Positions 36,108 through 47,815 of a DNA stretch of 64,000 nt are shown here, one piece after another. Within the stretch, counting starts at the first letter, position 1. Every line of letters starts with the position of its first letter. A program made the translations under genes and the position numbers. The notes below the pieces were generated by a model. That model did not search any database. It saw only the letters and a list, made by a program, of their open reading frames with translations, and was not told the origin of the DNA. The stretch comes from Ananas comosus (lineage: Eukaryota; Streptophyta; Magnoliopsida; Poales; Bromeliaceae): contig NC_033625.1 of NCBI RefSeq assembly GCF_001540865.1, forward strand, positions 6,180,449 to 6,244,448, in the 5' to 3' direction.

Positions 36108-36333
36108 GAGTCCGGCTATGGTGCTTGTAAAAGTACCAAGTATTTGGTAGTTGTAAATTTTTTACCGTTAGATCTACGTCTTTGATTATTTTCACCCGTT
36201 AGATTATACTATTCAACCAACCACCCACTCAACCCTAGGAGGCCTACATCATCTTAACCGCACATCCCTTAATCCAAGGGCTAAAAACTTACAAACACCA
36301 ATAACTTTATACTTTTGAAAGTATAGGAGCTCA

Positions 36334-36337
<4 letters not shown>
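36106..36337. mobile_element. (TA)n-flanked inverted-repeat element, family A
   Basis: Ends GAGTCCGGCTATGGTGCTTG and AGGAGCTCAATTC; body contains ACCAACCACCCACTCAACCC and CTAGGAGGCC. TA runs flank both sides. Confidence 0.7.
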
Positions 36338-36363
<26 letters not shown>

Positions 36364-36365
<2 letters not shown>

Positions 36366-36500
36366 GCTCAGCTAAAATATTATTAGTAGTACATACTATC
36401 CACTTTAACACTCTTAGCCGGATCAGTACTATTTCACCAACTACTCACTCAATTCTACGCATACAATAGTTACAAAGTGAATAGTATTATATTATATATT
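36364..36500. mobile_element. Truncated family-A fragment
   Basis: Left end AGCTCAGCTAAAATATTATTA and the ACCAACTACTCACTCAA block follow family A, then the similarity stops. Confidence 0.45.
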
Positions 36501-37551
36501 AATATTAATAGTATACAGCACAACTCTCTCTCTCTCTCTCATATATATATATTGAGGCAAAGAAAGGACAAGTTGGGGTTGTGGGATAGGAACCCACTTG
36601 CCTTCATCTTCTTCTTAACAAACAAAAAAGATCATTATCCTTTCTCCCAGTATACATTGTCTTCTGGCTCCCCATTTTCTTTTTTTTAATTATTATTATT
36701 ATTGTGGGAAGCATTAGGGCTTCATCATATGCTCTCAACAATCTCCATAATGATATACTGGCATGCTATGCCTTAAAATTGGAGTTGTTTCCTAGATTCC
36801 AACTATATATATATCTAGTAGATTATGCAATAACCGAGGAGGGCCCATTAATTAGTCGATAGCTGACAAAAGTCTCTAGCACTTTTCTGAAAAGTTAGCC
36901 AATCATGGTGTTAGCATCTAATAATTTTGGAGAAACTTATAGTTACGTAATAGAACTACATGTATTATCTCTATTGAATCTGATCAAGTCTAATTTGTAA
37001 AACGATCTAGTTCTAGCTAGTAATAACAAATCTTTTTGTTAGAAGTATTTTTCTTAAGAATCACTGTTAATACAACTTATGCTCTTATAATACATTACTT
37101 TCTATGCATGATAGTAGGAGGAAAATATACAAGTCACGGATATAATGTCATGCCCAAAATCAAACCATGAATAGAAAATTTTGTCAGTGCAATATGCAAA
37201 TCAAATAGAAGAGAAACAAATTAGTAAGGAGAAAAAGCCATTTTGTTGTTCCATAAACAAAAGTGAGAATTAACTCGGTTGTACAAAGAAATGCTAGCAA
37301 ATGTGCACGTGCGATGCATGTTAAACTAAAATAATTTCAAAAAAATCGTTTGTTATACGATCATATAGTTTTTAGGAGCGTGTAAGGAATGGGAGTTTTG
37401 TAAATGCATGTCAGCATTTTGAGGAATATAATTAATCTCACGAAACATTACAACGCTTAATCCAACAATTGCAAACCTATTCTTTTTAAATTAAATTAGG
37501 ATTTACAAACTCGTTTTAAGTTTTAGTATTAAAAAATTGATGGGGAACTTA

Positions 37552-37553
<2 letters not shown>

Positions 37554-37604
<51 letters not shown>
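37554..37604. repeat. (TA)n microsatellite
   Basis: Unbroken TA run of about 50 bases. Confidence 0.95.
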
Positions 37605-37606
<2 letters not shown>

Positions 37607-37684
37607 CTGCAGAGACATTTAACTACAGTGCGAAAAGTTTCGTATGCATGTGCACAGTGTACTTTGTTTGGACATGTGACTGTG

Positions 37685-37725
<41 letters not shown>

Positions 37726-37726
37726 T

Positions 37727-37971
37727 CCGTTTGCAATAGTATTAATAGTATCAAGTACTTGATGCTATCCAATTTTTCACTATAAAATCTATCTATGATC
37801 AATGTTATCTATTAGATTATGTTATTCTACCAACAACGTACTAAACTCTAGATGGACCACAATTAAACCCTAGGGGGATCACTATTATCTCAACTTTATA
37901 ATTTTTTATTCAAAAGTTAAACACCAAAGAGTATCCACAGCTGATTACTATTAAAATATTCCAACCCAACT
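37727..37971. mobile_element. Diverged family-A element
   Basis: Preceded by (TA)n(GA)n. Left end GTCCGTTTGCAATAGTATTAA with cassette ATAGTATCAAG; body ACCAACAACGTACTAAACTC and a decayed right end before the TA run at 37972. More diverged than its neighbours. Confidence 0.55.
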
Positions 37972-37985
37972 ATATATATATATAT

Positions 37986-38235
37986 AGGCTGGGGCTACTA
38001 TACTCATATGAGTATAGAGCCATTTGTACTCATAAGTTTTCGACCGTTCAGATGAAAAAATATGCGATTAGGATGAAAAGGGTTACGGTTAGGTTGATAG
38101 TGGGCCCCCTAGGGTTGAGTGGTGGTTGGTTGAATAGTATAATCTAACGGGTGAAAGTGATTAAAGGGTATATCTAACGGCTAAAAACTTATGAGTACAA
38201 TAGGCTCTATACTCATAAAAGTATAGTAGCCGGAC
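37986..38235. mobile_element. (TA)n-flanked inverted-repeat element, family A
   Basis: Family-A body (GTGGGCCCCCTAGGGTTGAG). Cassette ACTCATATGAGTATAGAG at the left is matched by CTCTATACTCATAAAAGT at the right. The right TA/GA run separates it from the following family-B element. Confidence 0.75.
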
Positions 38236-38237
38236 TC

Positions 38238-38283
<46 letters not shown>

Positions 38284-38289
<6 letters not shown>

Positions 38290-38801
38290 CAACTACTATA
38301 TTATCAGTAGCACGAAGGCTTTCGTGCTACCAAGTTGTTTTTTATTATACGGCTTCTAAATCGACGATCGATTCTATTAAATATGATCTACACTACTAAA
38401 TTCATATTAATTTTTTTGATATAATTTGACTAGTGATCAAAAAGTCACAAAATTGACAATTTTATTGGCCGATCTGATGCGTTTGTAAATTTAACAATAT
38501 AACAATTCAAATTTGATGAAATTTTTATAGAAAATTCTCTTCACTGTCTAGAGTAAGATAAGTACCTATGATCTTAAATTCAATTTTTTTATCGTCATCT
38601 TTTATGAGATTTTTATTTTCAATCGTTTATTTTTAGATTACTCATTTGATAGGTAAATGATGTCGAAAATTATAAAATTTGGCTTTAAAATTCTTTCAAT
38701 AGTGTAGATCATGTCTAATAGAGCCGACTATCAATTCGGAAGTTGCATCATCGAAAATAACTTGGTAACACGCAAGTTTCCGTGCTACCGATAGTATAGT
38801 A
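38284..38801. mobile_element. Inverted-repeat element, family B, copy 3
   Basis: Left arm cassette ATCAGTAGCACGAAGGC, right arm CGTGCTACCGATAGTATAG. The interior is a diverged family-B body (CGACGATCGATTCTATTAAA ... GAGCCGACTATCAATTCGG). Confidence 0.7.
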
Positions 38802-38805
38802 ACCG

Positions 38806-39013
38806 AAAAGTACCAAGTTACTGGTGCTTGTAGATTTTTGGCATTGGATTAAGGGATGTGCGGTTAGAATGATGTGGGACCTCTAGGGTTGAGTGGGTGG
38901 TTAGTTGAATAGTATTATCTAACGGTGGAAATGATTAAAATGGTAGATCTAACGGTAAAAAAATTTACAAGCACCAAGTGCTTGGTGCTTTTACATGCAC
39001 CATAGCCGGACTA
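38806..39013. mobile_element. Family-A element lacking its left end
   Basis: Body GTAGATTTTTGGCATTGG, GATGTGGGACCTCTAGGG and right end GCACCATAGCCGGAC are clear. The left arm is directly joined to the family-B copy with no TA run between them, suggesting deletion or insertion next to that element. Confidence 0.65.
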
Positions 39014-39032
39014 TATATATATATATATATAT

Positions 39033-39225
39033 ATGAAAAAATGCTTCTTGCACCCCAAGAAGGGATGTACATCTTACACCCGCAATCCTAGGATTGATAA
39101 AAAATGAATTGATTTTTAGTGAAATTTAAGAAAACTGATATGATGATAAGAATGACATTAAGATATAGTTGGTGTAAGATCTAAATTCCATTTTAGAATG
39201 TACCTGTAATATTGCTCATGTTTCT
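39033..39225. other. TA-flanked unclassified segment
   Basis: Between TA runs at 39014-39032 and 39226-39238. The ends GCACCCCAAGAAGGGATGTAC and GGTGTAAGATCTAAATTCC contain short inverted matches (ATCTTACACC / GGTGTAAGAT), so it may be another small TA-targeting element unrelated to A or B. Confidence 0.4.
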
Positions 39226-39617
39226 ATATATATATATAAAGAGAGAGAGAGAGAGAGAGGTATTTTGGGTTTAAAGATATGGCTTTGAAGTTGGTGAGGT
39301 TAGATGCTGCCCCGACCCAGTACACTACGTCTCGAGCTAGAGATCAAGTTCAATGTTTAGGTTTGATGTTGTAGTTAAGTTGGATTTTGATAAATCATGT
39401 ACAAACTCACTTGAGCTGGAGTGGTTTCAATATGGAGTTTTCTTGTTTTCATTTCTTATCGATAATAATGGACTTATGAATGAATATTATCAATATTATT
39501 AGACCTGATCTAAACTATTAATTTCATGTCCTTAGTACTCAATTTTCATGATTATTTGATATATCCCACTTTATAATTGAGTGGTTTCAGAACAAATGTG
39601 TAAAAGTGAAACACCGT

Positions 39618-39922
39618 ATAAAATAGATGATACAATTCTTCAATATTAAATTAGAGATACTGAGGTTAATTTTTCTCCGTAGTAAAAAGAATTTTCTATT
39701 ATATCTTAGGCANCTAGTCTATTTATAAATTCATTGTTAGTTTAATGGTATTAAATTATTTCAACTTGCCTAAGATAAAATAGATGATACAATTCTTCAA
39801 TATTAAATTAGAGATACTGAGGTTAATTTTTCTCCGTAGTAAAAAGAATTTTCTATTATATCTTAGGCAAGTTGAAATAATTTAATACCATTAAACTAAC
39901 AATGAATTTATAAATAGACTAG
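39618..39922. repeat. Direct and inverted duplication around a single N
   Basis: 95 bases at 39618-39712 recur exactly at 39775-39869, and 60 bases at 39714-39773 are the exact reverse complement of 39863-39922. The isolated N at 39713 is at the junction. Perfect identity in both senses with an N in the middle points to a contig-joining artefact. Confidence 0.9.
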
Positions 39923-40065
39923 TAATGCCAATTTTAAGACTTTATAATCACTAGATAAACAATATAAAATAATTGTAAAAAGATTTTAGATACTTTATTC
40001 ATTCTACATCATGTCCACTAATATGGACCATTGATTAAAATACCCAACAATCATAAAAAAAAACT

Positions 40066-40883
40066 TAATTAATGCTTTATTTGAGATTGTGGGGATCGAA
40101 AGTATGTTGCATGTGATAAAAAAGTATGATTGGAAAATCCTATATTTGTTTCCAGAATCGCAGTTTAATACATCGTATAAATCTTTGCCACTTAGTTTTC
40201 TAAGTAAGTAGTAGAGACTAACATGGCTTTAAAAGTCACATGCTATTATAGTTATTAGTCACCAGGTATTCATCTAGAAGATATTTTGGTCTCTATAGAC
40301 TGTTTCTTATATATAAAACACAAATTCTAAATAAAATTTTTAGTTCAAATTTAAATTTTCAATTTAAATTAGAACTTAAGATTTAGTTTTGAAGATTAAA
40401 AATATAATTTAGCTTCATATTTAAAAGTTGAATTTAAATTTCAAAAATCAAATTTTACATTTTGATACCAAATTCAAAAATCAAATAGATTGAATATTAT
40501 CTAATTTGATAGATAACAAAATTAAATAAAAAGATTAATATTTATTGGGAATAACTAATTTGGTATATGCTGCTAACTCTTTTTCAATATCGCCATATTA
40601 AATAATCTAAGTCGGTAATCTGTATATATAGCAGGTTACTTCGCATAAAATCCAATCGTACACTTAACCAATAAAGGATTTGATTTCAATACCTAATGGT
40701 GTATTGAAGCATATCTTTTGTTTCCTTACAATAATATCACATTGCAGAAATCATAATGCGTCGGTTATGATGTGAATTTTATGGTCCTACTGAAAAATAA
40801 AAAAATATATTCTTATTTACTCTCGTCACAACTTCGTTTTGCGTAATAACATTAGATGATCCCCAATACCAAATGAGTCCTAA
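40066..40883. mobile_element. Possible diverged element related to 13149-13373
   Basis: The left TGCTTTATTTGAGATTGTGG and right CCCAATACCAAATGAGTCCT resemble the ends of the 13149 element. The interior is AT-rich with no coding frame. Boundaries are approximate. Confidence 0.4.
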
Positions 40884-41221
40884 CTTTTGGATTTTATATA
40901 GTGGAGAATAGAAGATTAAATTTACTTTTAGATTTTTTTTGGTCCTTCCAAAATAAAAAAAATGGTGACTTTAGTTGTTGTAATACCAAAGATGACCTCG
41001 GCCGTATAGTGTCAGATTGTTGACGCTAACTATTAATTCTAAAATCTCGAACGGTTAAAAATATACAACTAATTTATTTAAAGCATAGAGATATAGCGCC
41101 TCTTCGAACATAGCTCGACTCGACTCGACCTCTCACTATTTCGAACATAACTCGGGTCAATCTGACTTTCCGCCATAGAACAACAGAATGCTGACTCTTT
41201 TAAGCCAACATATGGGACTCC

Positions 41222-41388
41222 TACCCATCGTCTCTAGAGCAAGTGGCAAAGGGCTTGTTGGTTGGTATCCGAGGTCCCAAGTTCGAATCCTAATTGATTC
41301 ACATTTCTAGTTAAGTTTATTTCTAAATGAAATAAATAAAGCGGGTAGCGTGCTACGTATCTCTCTCTCCAAAAAAAAAAAAAAAAAA
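41222..41388 (+). mobile_element. tRNA-derived SINE, copy 4
   Basis: Plus-strand copy with CTAGAGCAAGTGGC (A-box region) and AGTTCGAATCC (B box), tail motif AAGCGGGTAGCGTGCTAC and an 18-base A run. The target duplication is TATGGGACTCC at 41211-41221 and 41389-41399. Confidence 0.92.
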
Positions 41389-41840
41389 TATGGGACTCCC
41401 CATGTATAGAAGAGCTCCTTGTGGACATTTTTGGGGAGGGTTTTGAGTGGGTAGGTTAAGAGTGAGCCCTAGGAATTGAATGCATGCATTCGTCATACAT
41501 AGAGAGAGAGAGAGAGAGAGAGATAATGAAAGAGAGAGTAGAGAGAGAGAGAGAGGGAGAGAGGAAGCTCTAGGGATGTGTAAAAGCCTGCAATACTTCA
41601 CGAGGAGCACAGCTGTACACTTTGATCATTTTGGTGCCTTCCCTATCTCTCTTCCTACAACACCACACTATTTTATTTGCCTCATCATACTCTTCTTTTT
41701 TTTTTCTGTTTTTTTCTTTTTCCTTTTTTTTTTTTTTTTTGAGAATACTGATCACCATATCCAATTCAGTAAACAAAAATAGAACACGCCTCCGCAACCT
41801 TCCCATGGTGATTAAACAAGCTATAGCTACTACACCTGTG

Positions 41841-41883
<43 letters not shown>

Positions 41884-42390
41884 CTGGGTGTAACTGGACT
41901 TTTCTGCAGAGGTCGCAAGTTCCATTATTTTTTGGTTTGTTAAAAAACACTAAAACGGATGAGATAAAATAACAAAACTGGACTTACTCTTATCCCTCAC
42001 TTTAATATATTTAGTAATACATTAAGCCAAAATCCTATAAAATGATAATTAAGTTTTAGGCAAAGAACAACTTGGTATAATTTGTAGGCTTTCTATCTTC
42101 GCAATGTTGCAATGTAGTTAAATAGAAGTAAATGACTCTCTCATGGACAAATTTGGTTTGAAGAAACTGCATGACTTTTTAAATTTTTTTTAAGTGCACT
42201 ATAAGATAAGGGGTTTATTTTTCTTTTTGAACTTACTCTACAACTTTTATTATTTTATTATTATTATTTTTTTACTGATATAGCTTTCCGTCACAAGTCC
42301 ATGAGAATTACACAACTCCAAATTATTGCTCAAAAGATCAATCTGATAGAAATAGATTTAGAAACAATCTTAACAATTTTATTAATTAGA

Positions 42391-42466
42391 AAAAGATTCA
42401 CGTACGCCAGATATATAATGAGAGATAGAAAAGATTCACGTACGCCAAATATATAATGAGAGATAG
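42391..42466. repeat. 38-bp tandem duplication
   Basis: Two copies (42391-42428 and 42429-42466) containing GATTCACGTACGCCA differ at one base. Confidence 0.9.
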
Positions 42467-42805
42467 AAAAGATAAAGGGAAAAAAAAAGACATGCATTTG
42501 ATTTTGCTACAATGACAAGAACCTCTTGGAATAATTATTAAATTTGGTTTAGATTTGTAGTTGTCTAAATTGAAGTTAATTCTCATCTAATTAGAATAAA
42601 ATATAATTTAAATTAGTTTGGCTTATATATATGGATTATAAGTAAGAGGCTAATTCTAATTGAATTAGAATTAGACATGTGTTTAACAGTTAAATTGGAC
42701 TAGAGTTAGATAGACTCTAAGTTTAGAGTGAAGCAGGTGCGACTAATTAGAAGCCATGCACTAATTAAGTCTAAGTTGCTGGGTGGTCCGTACGGCCAAG
42801 AGAAT

Positions 42806-42963
42806 TTCTTTTTTTTTTTTTAGAGATAGGTAGCACGCTATCCGCTTCGTTTATTTCATTTAGAAATAAACTTAGCTGGAAATGTGAATCAACTAGGATT
42901 CGAACTTGGAAACTTGGGTACCAACCACCAAGTTCTTTGCCACTTGCTCTAGAGACGGTCGGT
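42806..42963 (-). mobile_element. tRNA-derived SINE, copy 5
   Basis: Minus-strand copy with a T-rich left end and ACCGACCGTCTC at the right. A short duplication AGAGAAT is present at 42799-42805 and 42964-42970. Confidence 0.85.
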
Positions 42964-43057
42964 AGAGAATGTTGTCCTCAGATTCGATCTCATTACTTGT
43001 AAGGCCATGCTTCATTTGGAGATACTCTAGGCATGTGCGCATCATATATATCTATTT

Positions 43058-43392
43058 AGGGTAAACTTTAAATATTATTCATGTGATTTCGTACTTTCTT
43101 ACTTTAGTATCATTTGGTTTAAAGTGTATCAATTTAGTACCCTATGGTTTCATTTTTCTCTTTTCGCCAGCCCCTCTGTTAACTTTTCGTTAAATCATAT
43201 ACAAAAAAGTTCACATACCCTACCTATATATATAGTTCATCGGATATTCACTTTACTACCCCTTAGTTTTAACTTTGTCATTAATTTAACAAAAAAAATT
43301 AGTAGATGGAATAATAAAAAGAAAAAAGTAAAACCACGGAATACTAAAGTGAGAAAGTGCGAAACCACAGGGATGGTATTTGAAGTTTTTCG
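43058..43392. mobile_element. Inverted-repeat element, family F, copy 1
   Basis: Left end GGGTAAACTTTAAATATTAT and right ATGGTATTTGAAGTTTTTC, with inner blocks TTTCTTACTTTAGTA and TACTAAAGTGAGAAAG in inverted arrangement. The homologous copy lies at 51089-51437. Non-coding. Confidence 0.65.
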
Positions 43393-43984
43393 ATCCTATA
43401 TTATATTCTTTTGGCGTCTTATTTTTGAGATATTCAATCTTTGTACTCTGTCTTCGGTATTAATAAAGTTTTTGCTCTGTCTTCGCCCGTGGACGTAGGC
43501 GGTTGGCCGAACCACATAATTTCAGTGTACTCATTCCTTTTCTTTTCTTTTTTTGTGTTAATTATTTTTTCGCCGTTCCGATTTTAACAATAACCGATGG
43601 AGCGGAAAAAGAACGACATTTTTATCAAAAAAATATAATATTAACGAAACAAAAAGGAAAAGTATAGATTAGAACTTCTGTTGTATATATTTCCTAAATA
43701 GCAATATTACGTATCTATACACTCTAAAGTGGATAAAAACTATACAACTTATCCTTACCATTTCTCTTATCCAAAATGATCTGACGAAATAGGTAAAACC
43801 CTAAACAGATGTAGAAATTGAATTCGAGACCTTCTAAAAAGATATAAACTCAAAGATAACTTTAATACTTCTTTACAAGAAAATTAATATAGTAAAAAAA
43901 ATAATTCAGATATATTAATCTTAGGACTACTTTGCATTCAAAAGTTCTATTTAAGTTCTATCGATCTAAGAGTATGTCCAAATC

Positions 43985-44145
43985 ACCGACCGTCCCTAAA
44001 GCAAGTGGCAAAGGACTTGGTGATTGGTATCCGAGACCCAAGTTCAAATTCTAGTTGATTCACATTTCCAGCTAAATTTATTTCTAAATAAAATAAACGA
44101 AGCGGGTAGCGTGTTATCTATCTCTCTCCAAAAAAAAAAAAAAAA
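43985..44145 (+). mobile_element. tRNA-derived SINE, copy 6
   Basis: Plus strand, ACCGACCGTCCCTAAAGC at the start, AAGTTCAAATTC B-box region, AAGCGGGTAGCG tail and A run. It lies about 430 bp upstream of the HEC-like start codon. No clear target duplication. Confidence 0.85.
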
Positions 44146-44421
44146 TTCCCTATTTCGAGAAAATCTACTGTATCATACTTACACAACATCATCAATAACT
44201 AATCAATCATATCTTTTCTTTTGAGAGAAAAGCACAATAAAAATATTTTTCTAGTAACCACAATGAAATCTGTGAATCCAAAAAAAAAATCTCATTGATT
44301 GGGGACGCCAGATTAGTAGCACAACTGGTGTATTCTTTCTAGACTTTTTTCCCTAACCAATCTCCTACCCTTTTTCTTACCACCCAATCACATCCTTGAC
44401 AATGCTTTTGGTCTCATTAGT

Positions 44422-44430
44422 TATATATAA
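44422..44430 (+). promoter_or_regulatory. Putative TATA box of the HEC-like gene
   Basis: TATATATAA stands about 140 bases before the chosen ATG, followed by a CT-rich leader, a typical arrangement of plant promoters. Prediction only. Confidence 0.45.
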
Positions 44431-44466
44431 AGTCTACTACTATCTAAGCAGTCATAGTAGATAAAT

Positions 44467-44512
44467 AGTTTCTCTCTCTCTCTCTAGATCTCTCTCTAGA
44501 TCTCTCTCTATT
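44467..44512 (+). repeat. CT-rich 5' leader with CTCTCTAGAT repeats
   Basis: CT runs interrupted by two CTCTCTAGAT units lie in the probable 5' UTR of the downstream bHLH gene. Confidence 0.7.
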
Positions 44513-44569
44513 CAAGCCCACTCCTATCTTTCATTTCCTTGTACAGAGCCCTGAGTGGGCAACTTAGGT

Positions 44570-45343
44570 ATGGATAACATCACCACCACCAACACCAACA
44601 GTAGCAGCTCTTGGGACCTCGAGATGAGTATGGGGAGCCACCCATTCCTGCTCTTTGATTATCACCAACCCCCCTTTCAACTTGTTCACCCCTCATCAGA
44701 AGCAATATTACCATTAATCCATGCCCATAACATCCCTTCCCCGTGCTTTTCCACCCCTCCTCCTCACATAGAAGCTGCTCCTGCTGCTGCTGCTGCTGCT
44801 GCTGATCACCACCGTGATCAAGAAGAGGAGGAGGAGGAGGAGGAGGAGGAGGAGGAGGATCGCGAAGGGGGGGAGGGGGAGAGGGAGGAGGAGGTGTACA
44901 AGATCGCGGCGATGCAGCCGGTCGACATTGACCCCTCGACGATCAAGAAGCCGAGGCGGAGGAACGTCCGGATAAGCGACGACCCGCAGAGCGTCGCCGC
45001 GCGCCACCGCAGGGAGCGCATCAGCGAGAGGATCCGCATCCTCCAGCGCCTCGTCCCCGGCGGCACCAAGATGGACACGGCCTCCATGCTCGACGAGGCC
45101 ATTCGCTACGTCAAGTTCCTGAAGCGCCAGGTGCAGGAGCTCCAATCCAACCCCCCGCCCCCTCCGCCGCCGCCGCCGCCAATTGCGTCGGCCCCCCACC
45201 GCGCGACGTTCCTCGGAGCGGTCCCCCTCTCCGCGCCCGTAGATTGGGCCGTGCATGGCGCGTCGTCGTCCTCGTCCTCGTCGCATCAAGGGCTAGGGTT
45301 TGGATTCATTGCGCCGAAGCAACCATGGGATGCACTGAATTAG
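44570..45343 (+). CDS. HEC: HECATE-like bHLH transcription factor
   Basis: A single-exon gene of 257 aa. The bHLH domain at roughly residues 135-192 includes [20 protein letters not shown], then [17 protein letters not shown] and [19 protein letters not shown], which is the signature of the HECATE/INDEHISCENT subfamily (VIIIb). The block [20 protein letters not shown] before it is also typical of HEC1/2/3. In Arabidopsis these nuclear factors control stigma, style, septum and transmitting-tract growth, act with SPATULA, and affect shoot meristem and light responses. At the basic-region position that is Glu in E-box-binding bHLH proteins this one has Ala (VAARHRR), as in its subfamily. Low-complexity tracts: poly-Ala (GCT repeat), about 13 Glu in a row (GAG/GAA repeat), poly-Pro and poly-Ser. 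I chose the ATG at 44570; an in-frame GTG 15 bases upstream is not a plant start. Which HEC paralogue it corresponds to cannot be said. Confidence 0.93.
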   Translation: MDNITTTNTNSSSSWDLEMSMGSHPFLLFDYHQPPFQLVHPSSEAILPLIHAHNIPSPCFSTPPPHIEAAPAAAAAAADHHRDQEEEEEEEEEEEEDREGGEGEREEEVYKIAAMQPVDIDPSTIKKPRRRNVRISDDPQSVAARHRRERISERIRILQRLVPGGTKMDTASMLDEAIRYVKFLKRQVQELQSNPPPPPPPPPPIASAPHRATFLGAVPLSAPVDWAVHGASSSSSSSHQGLGFGFIAPKQPWDALN

Positions 45344-45855
45344 CTATAGCTATATATAGCACTACGATCTACAGGTAATTAATTGAGCAATGGAAACATT
45401 ATCGTTTAATTGATTGTGAGCTCACAATATTGCGAAAAATAAGATCAAATGATGGGTCATGTAGCTAATTATAATTAACTAGATTACATATTATTAATGG
45501 TGGTGTATATAAATGGCATTAATTTTCATCATGATCATTTTACCTCACTGCATATATAGCTTGTTGTTGTTGTTGTTAGTGTATGATGTCATGATGTAAC
45601 ACAAGTTTGTTGCATTTTATTTGACTTGGAGGCCTATGGAATCATGATAACGGTTACAGTGGCCTTTTTAATTTATATATATAAATTATTCCCCCTTGTT
45701 ATTTTCTTGTCACAGGAGCCATGTGCACCTAAATTATACCACCATTTAGGGTTCAAACCATGTATACCGTAGACATAAATATACTATATATATGGGCCCT
45801 TTAAGTACAACTGGGATATATATATGTCGAGGAATTACATATACACATTTTTATA

Positions 45856-45890
<35 letters not shown>

Positions 45891-47210
45891 TATATAAATA
45901 TATTATTTTCCTATATACAAATTGTGTGCACTTAAACCGACACACTTTATGCTTGTTTGTGGTTGTGACCGCGTGTTTAATTTAGAACATGCACATGCAC
46001 ACAAAATTATCTGTTAAGTGTAAATTTTGGGATTGATAGTTTGTAGTAAACATTAATCTTGTTTTATGGTAGCACTAAAACTTAATCATTTAATTATCTA
46101 CAAAACTTATTAATTAATAGTTTATATATCGGCATATATTTTGTCGGAATTAAAGATGGAACTTATGTCGCCAATGAAGCATTAGCATTAAAAAGTGCAT
46201 AATGACATTATTAAGGTTAGTTAATTTTATATCTTCGCTTTTTCTTTTGCTCTTCTTTTTTTTTTGGCTCAAATTTTAAATGGTTAAAGGCGTATATATA
46301 CATATAAACTTACCTGGTTTTGTTTTTTTTTTTTTGTTTAAAAAACAAACTGGATTAATCATGCAAGAAAATCCTTATTTTAGTGTACACATTAATAATG
46401 GCACGTGATGATACAAAGAGTAGGAGAGAGTCTCTATCCATTTTTGAGCTAACATTAATTCCTCAAAATCCTAATTAATGTGACAACAATTATCTATACC
46501 TTAGATATAAAAAAAATAAAATAAAAAATAAGAGTTAACATAATTCATTGCAAAGAGAAGAAGAAAGAGTCTCTATACATTTTAGATCTAACATTCCTCA
46601 AAACCCTAATGTGACAACAATTATCTTATCTTAGATTAAAAAAAAAAAGTAAGAGTTAATATAAAAATATTAATTAGTTCTAAATAATTCCCAACAAAGA
46701 ATGTAAAAGATAAAAAGATAAATTTAACCAAAGTGACTAAGTTTATTCACATATGTATACATAAGAATCCTCAAATATATGGATATATAGAATTAATTTG
46801 GATTCTCATTAATTATTATATCGACTTATATAGTTGCAATCATATATTATAGCAATCTTATTTCTTCCCTCAATTTTTTTTTTTTTTTTTTTAACAAATT
46901 AACTTATAACTTATAACTTGCATTGAATTCCAACAAATAGTAAGTAGCTCCCAAATATTGAAATTGAAACTTAATTAAAAGTATGTGTGCAATTAATCAA
47001 TCGATATTACTCAAATAGTAATTTATGTCCTTATTCCTACGCGTACGAATAGATTACAAATTAAAATCATTTTTTATATACAATATCCTGACTTTATCAG
47101 AGTTCACATACCTTAGCAGGAAAGCAATAATGTTTCCTTTTTTATTTCTACATGTCCCACGCAACTTCATGCAACCTTATTTTATTCTCAGAGAGAGATA
47201 TGGAGAGAAA

Positions 47211-47215
<5 letters not shown>
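45344..47215. other. 3' flank and intergenic DNA
   Basis: Includes the probable 3' UTR of the HEC-like gene, then AT-rich sequence with TA runs near 45858-45888 and T runs. No other gene seen. Confidence 0.5.
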
Positions 47216-47252
<37 letters not shown>

Positions 47253-47261
47253 TATATATAT

Positions 47262-47487
47262 ATTGAGCTCCTATGTTTTTAAAAGTACCAAGTTATTGGT
47301 GCTCGTAGATTTTTAGCCATTGAATTAAGAGATATGTGGTTAGGATGATGTGGGCCCCTAAGGTTGAGTGAGTGGTTGGTTGAATAGTATAATCTAATGG
47401 TTGAAAATGATCCGAGAAGTAAATCTAACGGTAAAAACTTACAAGCACCAAGTGCTTGGTGCTTTTACAAGCACCATAGCTGAACTA
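47262..47487. mobile_element. (TA)n-flanked inverted-repeat element, family A
   Basis: Nearly the same as the copy at 6945: GAGCTCCTATGTTTTTAAAA left, GTGGGCCCCTAAGGTTGAG body, ACAAGCACCATAGCTGAAC right. Long TA runs border it on both sides. Confidence 0.75.
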
Positions 47488-47498
47488 TATTAATATAT

Positions 47499-47566
<68 letters not shown>

Positions 47567-47567
<1 letters not shown>

Positions 47568-47772
47568 TCTGGCTACTATACTATTGATAGTACCAAGTCT
47601 TTGGTACTATTGAGTTTTCTACCGTTAGATCTACCCTTTGATCATTTCCACCCATTAGATTATACTATTAAACCAACCACCCACTCAACCCTAGGGAACC
47701 TACTATCATCCTAACCGCACATCCTTTCATCCAACGGTCAAAAACTCAATAGTACCAAGGGCTTGGTACTAT

Positions 47773-47774
<2 letters not shown>
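47567..47774. mobile_element. (TA)n-flanked inverted-repeat element, family A
   Basis: Reverse orientation relative to the preceding copy. Cassette ACTATTGATAGTACCAAG left and CTTGGTACTATTGAT right; body ACCAACCACCCACTCAACCC. Confidence 0.75.

Positions 47775-47811
<37 letters not shown>

Positions 47812-47815
<4 letters not shown>

Noticed and set aside
35900..36195. Open frames over the CA/TA microsatellite
   Set aside because: They encode only alternating Cys/Val and Ile/Tyr repeats.
41240..41300. tRNA gene (B-box AGTTCGAATCC)
   Set aside because: Part of a SINE with target duplications and an A tail; no cloverleaf or anticodon stem was evident.
44714..45289. 191-codon antisense frame over the HEC-like gene
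   Set aside because: Arg/Leu repeat protein produced by reversing GC-rich and repeat-coded sequence; no homology seen.
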